From Bacteroidales bacterium UBA3543 (GTDB taxonomy: Bacteria; Bacteroidota; Bacteroidia; Bacteroidales; UBA932): a stretch of 10,607 nucleotides of DNA. The stretch lies in assembly GCA_002376715.1 (NCBI GenBank), contig DFOK01000114.1, positions 1-10,607 on the forward strand. The letters are read 5' to 3'. The notes beneath the pieces are model-generated. The model worked only from the letters and a program-made list of their open reading frames with translations. It ran no database searches and had not been told where the DNA came from. The position numbers and the translations under genes are program-made. This document shows, in pieces, positions 1 to 7,066 of this stretch; within the stretch, counting starts at the first letter, position 1, and each line of letters starts with the position of its first letter.

Positions 1-46
1 ATATAAATAACAATGAGAGTAAAAGCGTTAATAATAAATTTCTCAT
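1..46 (-). CDS. 5' end of a gene for a secreted or lipid-anchored protein, cut by the window edge
   Basis: Only the first 15 codons lie in the window. From the ATG at 46-44 they read MRNLLLTLLLSLLFI: a short positive start followed by an unbroken run of leucines and other hydrophobic residues. That is what the first half of a Sec or lipoprotein signal peptide looks like. The ATG lies 39 bases after the stop of the preceding SusD-like gene, on the same strand, with no terminator between, so it is probably the next gene of the same operon. In loci of this type that position is often taken by a surface glycan-binding lipoprotein, a secreted glycoside hydrolase or another degradative enzyme, but nothing here says which. 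The reading frame is open to the edge. A chance ORF of this length is possible, but the signal-peptide composition and the spacing make a real gene more likely. Confidence 0.65.
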   Translation of the reverse strand, partial: MRNLLLTLLLSLLFI

Positions 47-85
47 AATTATCTGGTATTAAGCTAATTATTTAATTGGTTGTTA

Positions 86-1945
86 TTACCATTGAGGGTT
101 TTGCTTCAGCTTCCCTTCATACTTCACGATTTCATCGTGAGGAATTGGCCACCAATACATTTTGTCGTGCCATACGCGGTCATCTACCTTTTCTACCGTG
201 TACGTAAATCCTGTCGGACGATTGTTGCTGTCAAATCCTGTAGCTTCAATGCGGATTCCGTGAACGGGACCACCCAACTTTTCTCCCTCTTTCCAGCGAC
301 GAAGGTCGTAGAAACGATGTCCCTCAAAGCAGAGCTCTATCGCACGCTCGTGCTTAATTACTTCGCGCATCTGATCTTTCGTCAAACCGCTTGGAATTGG
401 AGGCATCTTCACTCGTGCACGCACGAGGTTTACTGCTTGTAAAGCATTGGTTACATTACCCAAACGCAACGGTTCGCCACCGGGTTCCGACTCTTCAGGA
501 CCATACGCTTCGTTCATTGCCTCGGCATAGTTCAGTACCATTTCAGCAACACGATACTCGGGACGGAGGCGCCTCATTAACGAACCTCTTAATGCCGTAG
601 TATGTCCATAATAGTTTTCACTAAGACCCTTCCTGTAATAATAACCTGTTTTGGTTGACTTTGGATCAAGTCTGTCGCGGTGTACTCCACCCTCATAGGT
701 ATCAATTGTAAAGCGGCGGGACGAAGACAATCCCCAACGCAAACCGTTATAGGTTATAGATGCATAGAATCGAGGGTCCCGGTTGTTATAGGGATTGGCT
801 GCATGATTTGGATTGCTCCAATCAAATTTTTCTGCAGTTGCATTTGATTTTCCAAAGTTTTTAACCACCTCAAACATATCCACAAAGTCTTGAGTTGGGT
901 TGGTATACCCATAACATCCTTGAAGGCCTGTCGGCATATTATACATTTCGTCATGACGAGCGTAAGATTGCGAACCCCAAATGATTTCCACCTGTGCTGC
1001 GCCGCGCAATTGCATCACTCGCTGACAATAAGTGCCAGTAGAAGAGTATGGAGGAGTGAAACGGGTAACCGAAATTAATTCATAGTAGGGATTGCCATTT
1101 ATGGTAACCCGAGCTGCCTTTACCGCCTCTTTCCAACGCTCCACCTCTCCGGTTTCTCCTTTAGCAAGTCCGAAACTTTCGAAATCGCCTTGGTACAAAG
1201 GACTGGCGTAGTAGAGTGTTGCGCGCGATTTTAACGCTTGCGCTGTTGTTTTATTGGGTCGATAAAACTCCTTGTCATCCCACAACAGCGGCAGACCTTC
1301 AATGGCTTTGTCGCAATCTTCAATAATTTGGTGGAAACACTCTTCCATAGTGTTACGAGGCTTATATAAATCGTCGTCAGGAGTTAAACTGTGTGTAGTA
1401 ATAGGGAAGCAACCATAACGACGCATTAAGTCGAACTGAAAATAAGCCCTTAAAAAGTAGGCTTGAGCCTTAAAGAAGGTGCGGTCATATCGCCTTGCGG
1501 GGTTGCTGATGTCGTCGATCAGTACTGAGTTGTCAACATTTTCAAGGAAAATATTGGCACGCCTTATTGCCAAATAGGCGTTTTCCCATGGTATGCGCCA
1601 TTCTCCTTCAAAGTTCCCGCTAAAAAAAACGTTCACGCTGTTACTCGGACTCCAGGCTCCGTTAATTATGCGATTCACTCTTGCCGATTGAAGGGAGTGC
1701 ATGGCTTCATCGGTAACACTGGCCAGCATGCCTGAACCACTGAGGTCATTAATGCGCGGAGCCATTAAGTTGTCAGCGTAAATTTTATCCAAAAAGCCGC
1801 GAGTAAAATCGTAGTAATTCCACACATCTTGCGGTTCGCGTGCTCCATCCGGTGGCCAAGGTTCCAAGTAGGCTCTTTCGCACGACAAAGTTAAGCTCAA
1901 CATGACGGAGAGTATGACAAACAGTTTTATATGCTTCTTTTTCAT
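86..1945 (-). CDS. SusD/RagB-family outer-membrane nutrient-binding lipoprotein (second pair)
   Basis: This 619-residue protein is a SusD-like lipoprotein. By family knowledge it is anchored to the outside of the outer membrane, where it caps the partner SusC barrel and binds the nutrient. The sequence starts with a basic, hydrophobic signal peptide ending in a lipobox-like TLSC, with the acylated Cys at residue 22. The SusD helical repeat core is visible around 155-250 (AYFLRAYFQFDLMRRYG, then DDDLYKPR and ALKSRATLYYASPL). The C-terminal family region includes FVDMFEV (353-359), NNRDPRFYASITYNG (387-401), LNYAEAMNEAYGP (471-483), MREVIKHERAIELCFEGHRF (526-545), YDLRRWKEG and the terminal KQNPQW. 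Length is within the usual 500-650 range. It starts 54 bases after the second SusC-like gene and is its evident partner. The start has an AT-rich leader with no strong Shine-Dalgarno, normal for Bacteroidota. It shares many blocks with the other SusD in this window. The ligand is unknown. Confidence 0.95.
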   Translation of the reverse strand: MKKKHIKLFVILSVMLSLTLSCERAYLEPWPPDGAREPQDVWNYYDFTRGFLDKIYADNLMAPRINDLSGSGMLASVTDEAMHSLQSARVNRIINGAWSPSNSVNVFFSGNFEGEWRIPWENAYLAIRRANIFLENVDNSVLIDDISNPARRYDRTFFKAQAYFLRAYFQFDLMRRYGCFPITTHSLTPDDDLYKPRNTMEECFHQIIEDCDKAIEGLPLLWDDKEFYRPNKTTAQALKSRATLYYASPLYQGDFESFGLAKGETGEVERWKEAVKAARVTINGNPYYELISVTRFTPPYSSTGTYCQRVMQLRGAAQVEIIWGSQSYARHDEMYNMPTGLQGCYGYTNPTQDFVDMFEVVKNFGKSNATAEKFDWSNPNHAANPYNNRDPRFYASITYNGLRWGLSSSRRFTIDTYEGGVHRDRLDPKSTKTGYYYRKGLSENYYGHTTALRGSLMRRLRPEYRVAEMVLNYAEAMNEAYGPEESEPGGEPLRLGNVTNALQAVNLVRARVKMPPIPSGLTKDQMREVIKHERAIELCFEGHRFYDLRRWKEGEKLGGPVHGIRIEATGFDSNNRPTGFTYTVEKVDDRVWHDKMYWWPIPHDEIVKYEGKLKQNPQW

Positions 1946-1999
1946 GTGTTTAGAATTTATTTAAAACATTGTGAGTATATATAATGGTCATAAGGCTAA

Positions 2000-4900
2000 T
2001 CAAAAATTTATATTTAATCCAAAACTGAATAGCTTAATCTGCGGATATCCGGAAACACCTGAAGATGACGCTTCGGGGTCAAAATCCTTGATGTAGTCAA
2101 AGCAGAACAGGTTGTAGGCATTGCAAACAAATCTGATACGACTTAAATGCAATTTATTTGAGATCTTTTCCGGAAGAGTATAACCCAATTCCACATTTTT
2201 AATTCGTAAATAGGTAGCATCTCTCAACCAGTAAGTAGACAATCGCCAGTTGTTGTCATTACCCAACGTTGATAGGATCGGGTAGGTCGCAGTTGCCCAA
2301 TTCTCCGGTCCTGTGTAACGGTTTAATGCAAACTCAGAAATAGCTCCATCACTTCTGAAAGCCCTTACAGCAGCATTGCTCAAATAAACACTCGACATTG
2401 AGGCACCTTGAAGCAGAACTGAAAAGTCGAGACCCTTGTAGCGTAACTGAATATTTGCGGCATAATTTAATCGAGGCAAATAACCGTCACCCACAGCAGT
2501 GTAGTCGTCAATGTCAATTTTTCCGTCATTGTTCATATCCTTATACTTGATGTAACCGGGACCATAGGCGCCGAATAACTGTTCAGGACTGTTTTTCACA
2601 TCATCTTCATCTTTGAAAAGTCCCAATGCTATCAAACCGAAGCTTTGACCTACTATACCTCCGGTTTCGATACGATAGGCTTCCGGTTTTATCGGCTCTG
2701 ACATTTCTATGATTTTAGATTGGCTGAAATCGACATAAGATGTTAGGGCATAGTAGAAATCTCCTATTTTGTCTTGCCAACCCAACGAAACCTCAAATCC
2801 GTGTGTCTTTACCTCTCCTTTGTTCTCAATAGGTAATTTGTCTGCACCTATACCCATGTATGCCGGAATACTACCTATACCCCTTGTATAGATATCGTAT
2901 CTGTCCTCAATAAAATAATCACCCTCTAATTGTAAGCGGTTGTTGAAGAAATAAGCCTCCAATCCGAAGTTGGACATCATCGATTTCTCAATTCTGAAAT
3001 TGGGATTCGGGACAATTCCTTCCCACACTACATAAGGTATATTCGTAGGGCTGATTCCGAAATAGTGTGTATTTGACGATCCGCTCAACCAACGATCGCG
3101 ATAAGCATAACGATACATTAAGCCTTCATCATCCAAAAAATTATAGCGGTCGTTTCCTGTAATACCCCAAGATGCTCTCAATTTGAGATAAGTAATAAAG
3201 TTGTTTTTCTTAAAGAAAGGCTCGTCAGAAATAATCCATCCTGCTGAAACAGCAGGGAACAACACGCGTCTGTCGGGGGTATGATAGAAGTTTTCTCCTC
3301 CTGAATAACTTGCCGTAACTTCTGCGAAATAGCGATTCTTATAGGCATATGTGCCTCTCAATACCCAATCCTCTACTTTGAAGTCAGGTTGATTTGCCTC
3401 TTTGTAGATTGTGGTAAAACGACGGAACATGGCTAGCGAATTGATCTTGTGATTGCCGAAAGTACGGTCATAGCGTAGATTCAGGTTGTATCCCACCCAC
3501 TGCATTCCTTCTGAAAGCGAGCTTCTTGTTAGTGAAGTCTCCTGGTTGAAAGGAACGTAGTCTATAGAACCATCGGCATTAACACGCGGATCCCATACTA
3601 AATATTGTCTATACTTACGTATATCGTATGTAGTTCGTCCGTCAAAGTTGAACTCAAAATTTGCTGTCAATCCGGGGAGTAGGTAGTTCATATCATGTTT
3701 TAAGGTAGAACCAAACTGGTAAAATTTACGCAGTGATTCGGTACTACCTCGATAAGAAAGCATTCCCAAAGGATTTTTAGTGTAATTGGACTTTCCTCCC
3801 AACATCTTTATCTCCAAGTTTAAATTGGGGTCAATACCCATAAATTCCAAAGGAAATGCATTAGGGGGTGTGGTCGACAACGTTGAGAATATGTCGCTTT
3901 CTGCTTCATACGGGTGGTTTCTCTCCTCAATTCTTGCAGCAATATTAAACGAAGCCTCCCATCCTTTATAGAGAGTTACGTCTAAGTTAGCACGCGTGTT
4001 GACGCGAGTATAATTGCTTTCGGTCTCGAACTCCGGATTTTCATCCATTCGTTTGTATAAACCGTCCTGGTGGCTGTAAGCAAAAGTGATGAAGTATCTT
4101 ACTGTTTTATCGCCTCCCGAAATATTCAGAGCTCCCTTATGTTGCAGTGCCGAGCGTCCGATAAACTCTTTGTAAAAATCATTGTTGGGGTGACTTAGCG
4201 GACTGCTCCCGTCTTTATACTTTTGAATATCGTCGGCACTGTAAAGTTCTGGTAACCCATCGTTTCTTCGTGCTTCATTATGGAGTTCCGCATATTGTGC
4301 AGCATCAAGGAACTTCGGCAAACGGTCAGGCATCACTACACCCACACTCCCTTCAAAGCTGATTACGCGTCTCTCTAACTGTCCGCGTTTGGTGGTTACC
4401 AAAATCACACCGTTTGCACCCCTGCCTCCGTAGATTGCTGTGGCTGCAGCATCTTTCAGCACGGAAATGGATTCTATTTCACTAACATCAAGTCCGGTAA
4501 ACTCCCTTTCAAATCCGTCCACCACAACAATGGGAGTTCCATATGCACCCTTCGTCATATTGTTTGAGCCCCAGTTTTCCAGAGTGCGGAATCCACGTAC
4601 ACGCCAAAAATCGTTGTCGTATCCCGGCTCACCCGCTCCTTGGACTACGTTCAAACCCTTCAAGCGTCCGGAAAGTGTACCTCCAATTGACATAACGGGG
4701 CTTTTTCGCAACTCTTCAGGCGAGGTTGTTGAGATGGATGCCGTGTTGCTTCGCTCATCAGTAATTTTCCAGGGCATATATATTCTGTCATGAGTACTTT
4801 GTCCCGCTTCGGTAGGATACATTATAATTCTCAACGGATCTTTGCTTGATACTTTGATATGTAAAAGTGAATATCCATCCAGTTCAAAAGTAAGCTGTGT

Positions 4901-5119
4901 GTACAAAGCCGGTACTTCTATTCGAAAACTACCGGTTTCATCGGTCAAAGCATTACTTGTGGATTCTTGCATGTATATTATAACTCCCGCCAAAGGATTG
5001 TCATGAGTGTCCATTACGGTTCCGTTTACAATAAAAGAAGATTGTTTTTGTGCATTTATTGTAAAAGGAAACAAACATAATAGCGCGTTAATTAATATGC
5101 ATGGAACAATATTTTTCAT
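2000..5119 (-). CDS. SusC/RagA-family TonB-dependent outer-membrane transporter without STN domain (second pair)
   Basis: This 1039-residue protein is a SusC-like importer: an outer-membrane barrel that takes up ligand handed over by SusD, powered by TonB. A signal peptide ends at about INA|Q (residue 23). A carboxypeptidase-D regulatory-like domain follows at about 29-101 (VNGTVMDTHDNPLAGV, then DETGSFRIEVP). The plug runs from about 125 to 246 and carries the SusC signature IESISVLKDAAATAIYGGRGANGVILVTTKRG region (215-246). Barrel landmarks include LKLRASWGITGND near 650, an acidic loop DMNNDGKIDIDD at 861-872 that resembles a calcium-binding loop, and a C-terminal strand ending in LFSFGLNINF. 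There is no STN domain. The segment where the TonB box is expected (about 109-120) reads HDRIYMPWKITD, unlike the usual EEVVVVGYGTQ. The gene lies 29 bases after the first SusD-like gene and 54 before its own partner SusD. The substrate may be a glycan or, as in RagAB, a peptide. Confidence 0.95.
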   Translation of the reverse strand: MKNIVPCILINALLCLFPFTINAQKQSSFIVNGTVMDTHDNPLAGVIIYMQESTSNALTDETGSFRIEVPALYTQLTFELDGYSLLHIKVSSKDPLRIIMYPTEAGQSTHDRIYMPWKITDERSNTASISTTSPEELRKSPVMSIGGTLSGRLKGLNVVQGAGEPGYDNDFWRVRGFRTLENWGSNNMTKGAYGTPIVVVDGFEREFTGLDVSEIESISVLKDAAATAIYGGRGANGVILVTTKRGQLERRVISFEGSVGVVMPDRLPKFLDAAQYAELHNEARRNDGLPELYSADDIQKYKDGSSPLSHPNNDFYKEFIGRSALQHKGALNISGGDKTVRYFITFAYSHQDGLYKRMDENPEFETESNYTRVNTRANLDVTLYKGWEASFNIAARIEERNHPYEAESDIFSTLSTTPPNAFPLEFMGIDPNLNLEIKMLGGKSNYTKNPLGMLSYRGSTESLRKFYQFGSTLKHDMNYLLPGLTANFEFNFDGRTTYDIRKYRQYLVWDPRVNADGSIDYVPFNQETSLTRSSLSEGMQWVGYNLNLRYDRTFGNHKINSLAMFRRFTTIYKEANQPDFKVEDWVLRGTYAYKNRYFAEVTASYSGGENFYHTPDRRVLFPAVSAGWIISDEPFFKKNNFITYLKLRASWGITGNDRYNFLDDEGLMYRYAYRDRWLSGSSNTHYFGISPTNIPYVVWEGIVPNPNFRIEKSMMSNFGLEAYFFNNRLQLEGDYFIEDRYDIYTRGIGSIPAYMGIGADKLPIENKGEVKTHGFEVSLGWQDKIGDFYYALTSYVDFSQSKIIEMSEPIKPEAYRIETGGIVGQSFGLIALGLFKDEDDVKNSPEQLFGAYGPGYIKYKDMNNDGKIDIDDYTAVGDGYLPRLNYAANIQLRYKGLDFSVLLQGASMSSVYLSNAAVRAFRSDGAISEFALNRYTGPENWATATYPILSTLGNDNNWRLSTYWLRDATYLRIKNVELGYTLPEKISNKLHLSRIRFVCNAYNLFCFDYIKDFDPEASSSGVSGYPQIKLFSFGLNINF

Positions 5120-5148
5120 ACCATTAAAAATTTTTGTTTTCTAAAATG

Positions 5149-6984
5149 TTACCATCCGGGATTCTGCTCTATACCCATAGCGTGAACGGTAGTAAGATCG
5201 ATTGGATACAGGTACATACGAGAAGGGTCGAAAAATCTCTCTTCTACTTTCACTTTCGTGTATCTAAATGAACTGCCGCTTTTTACAACGTCAACACCGT
5301 AAATAGGGCTTCCCATCAGTTCAGGGCCTCTCTTCCAGCGCAAAATGTCGAACAGGTAGTCTCCTTCAAAACAAAGTTCAATAATCCTTTCATTGATAAT
5401 TCTTTCTCGCATCCGATCCGTCGAAAGACCTGACGGTATTTCGGGCATTCCATTGGGAAGAACAGGGAAATCGGGGTTGTTCAACCGTTCCTCTCTTACT
5501 CTGAAATGAGGTTTGCTAGGATCATTCGGAATCTTCTTTGTAGCCGGACAAACCAAACGTTTTCTGATTTGGTTAACGGCATCTCTCGCTGTAATGGATT
5601 TGCCTTTGCCCAGTCCATCGGTATCCGGTCCAAAAGCTTCGTTCATTGCCTCGGCGTAATTCAGCAATACTTCTGCATATCGGAAATAAAAAGCTATTAT
5701 TGTTGCAACGCCGGGTTGAGTATAGTTCATACACTCTTTGGGCCAGAATTTACGCAAATAATATCCGGTACGTGAATAGAGATGGTCTTTAGGGTCACGG
5801 TCTTTACCGTAATTTGAACCGTCCCTCCATGTCTCAATTTTTCTGGTAATCCAAAACAGATCGTTATAAAGAATGGTCCAATAGAAACGAGGGTCGCGAT
5901 TCTTGTAGATATTATTCACGTGTTCGGGATTATTCCAGTCAAATGGCTCTGTGCCGATTGCATTTCCGTCAGCATCAAACTTAATTACTTCAAATCTGTC
6001 CACAAAGTTTTGCGAGGGGGAGTTGCTTCCCCATCCCTGGAAACCTTGTCCGGGTGTAGCATGTCCATACCTTATGAGATTAGAGTTGAAAGTCACTGTA
6101 CCTAAACCTGCAAGACGAGGTAAAATTACCTCGGGATTCTCCTCGGGATAGGTCCTCATAAAAATATCTTGGTACTCTCTCGAATAGAGATAATGGTGAC
6201 CTGTTTCTTCGCAGATATCGATAGTTTCACGTGCGGCTCTTGCTGCTGCTTCCCACTTTGTCTTATCATTGTTAGGGTTGTTCAGCGGACTTGCAGCATA
6301 AAGCAGAACTCTCGCTTTAAGCGCCATTGCCGCTATTTTTGTAGCACGTCCATAATCATCGCTGCTCCATTTGTCGGGTAATATTGCAATAGCTTGATCC
6401 AAATATTTTACGATAAAATCTTTGGTGGCTTCATAAGTGGCGCGAGGAATTTTCAAATCATCATCCAAGGTCAGCGAACTTTCCACCAAGGGCACTCCTC
6501 CGTAGCGTTTCATAATATCAAAGTAATAGAAACCCAGCATAAAGTAAATTTCGCCTTTCATAGTTTCTTTACGACTTGTACCATCCTCATTTCTAGGTTC
6601 GTTGTTGAAACCATCTATGTTTTCCAATGTTATAAAACATCGTCTGATTTGCTCATACGCAGTGGTCCAATGGCTGTATACTTCGGCGGTTGCGTCTTTC
6701 CAGTTACCGACATTAAAGGTGGAGTTTGCGGTTCCATAATTTGCCGTATACTCTGCCATATCGGTTGCGGATTCAAGGAATCCATATTTGCCTATGGTCG
6801 ATCCGTTTTCTGTCCATAACCCCGGAAGGTACTCGTACAAACGATCCATATATCGTTGTGCACGAATGTAGTCTTGGAAAATGTACTCTTTAGTCTGCTC
6901 ACCGGTCGGTGCCTGATTTAAAAACTTTTCACATCCTGTTGCGGCCAAGATGATGAGCACTATACATATTATATTTTTTTTCAT
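5149..6984 (-). CDS. SusD/RagB-family outer-membrane nutrient-binding lipoprotein (first pair)
   Basis: This 611-residue SusD-like lipoprotein is the partner of the STN-bearing SusC upstream. The signal peptide ends in LAATGC with the lipid-carrying Cys at residue 18, followed by EKFLNQAPTGE, a common SusD start. The helical core lies around 143-235 (GEIYFMLGFYYFDIMKRYGG, DDDLKIPR, MALKARVLLYAASPLNN). The C-terminal family region includes QNFVDRFEVIKF (325-336), NRDPRFYWTILYND (362-375), FRYAEVLLNYAEAMNEAFGP (434-453), RMRERIINERIIELCFEGDY (524-543), LFDILRWKRG and the final EQNPGW. Between NQIRKRL (471-477) and PEIPSGLS (514-521) it has a stretch of about 36 residues that the second SusD lacks. 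A weak purine-rich AAAAAGAGAA sits shortly upstream of the ATG. The gene follows the first SusC after an 82-base gap that contains a small hairpin. The ligand is not predictable from sequence alone. Confidence 0.95.
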   Translation of the reverse strand: MKKNIICIVLIILAATGCEKFLNQAPTGEQTKEYIFQDYIRAQRYMDRLYEYLPGLWTENGSTIGKYGFLESATDMAEYTANYGTANSTFNVGNWKDATAEVYSHWTTAYEQIRRCFITLENIDGFNNEPRNEDGTSRKETMKGEIYFMLGFYYFDIMKRYGGVPLVESSLTLDDDLKIPRATYEATKDFIVKYLDQAIAILPDKWSSDDYGRATKIAAMALKARVLLYAASPLNNPNNDKTKWEAAARAARETIDICEETGHHYLYSREYQDIFMRTYPEENPEVILPRLAGLGTVTFNSNLIRYGHATPGQGFQGWGSNSPSQNFVDRFEVIKFDADGNAIGTEPFDWNNPEHVNNIYKNRDPRFYWTILYNDLFWITRKIETWRDGSNYGKDRDPKDHLYSRTGYYLRKFWPKECMNYTQPGVATIIAFYFRYAEVLLNYAEAMNEAFGPDTDGLGKGKSITARDAVNQIRKRLVCPATKKIPNDPSKPHFRVREERLNNPDFPVLPNGMPEIPSGLSTDRMRERIINERIIELCFEGDYLFDILRWKRGPELMGSPIYGVDVVKSGSSFRYTKVKVEERFFDPSRMYLYPIDLTTVHAMGIEQNPGW

Positions 6985-7022
6985 TCGATTCTCTTTTTAT
7001 ATTGTGTTGTATCTATCATTGA

Positions 7023-7042
7023 GTGAATCGGAATCGATTCGC
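7023..7042 (-). repeat. Imperfect hairpin in the gap between the first SusC and SusD genes
   Basis: The minus strand reads GCGAATCG-ATTC-CGATTCAC, an eight-position stem with one C-A mismatch and a four-base loop. It starts 24 bases after the SusC stop codon and ends 38 bases before the SusD start. No T-run follows, so it is not a standard intrinsic terminator. A hairpin at this place could protect the 3' end of a processed susC message or tune the SusC to SusD ratio; this is inference. It is the only clear structure I see in the four intergenic gaps. Confidence 0.45.
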
Positions 7043-7066
7043 TACTATCTTTTGCAATCATCGTTG

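Noticed and set aside
80..442. Plus-strand open frame of 120 codons at the left end
   Set aside because: It lies wholly antisense to the C-terminal part of a clear SusD gene, and its translation has no recognisable domain or plausible start context.
1946..1999. Possible separate promoter or terminator between the second SusC and SusD
   Set aside because: The 54-base gap is only AT-rich; I found no stem worth naming and no clear promoter pattern.
4440..4793. Plus-strand open frame of 117 codons
   Set aside because: It is antisense to the plug domain of the second SusC, whose reading frame is unmistakable; no independent support.
6394..6819. Plus-strand open frame of 141 codons, the longest on that strand
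   Set aside because: It is antisense to the conserved core of the first SusD. The encoded sequence looks like a mirror-frame artefact, with many cysteines and phenylalanines and no family signature.
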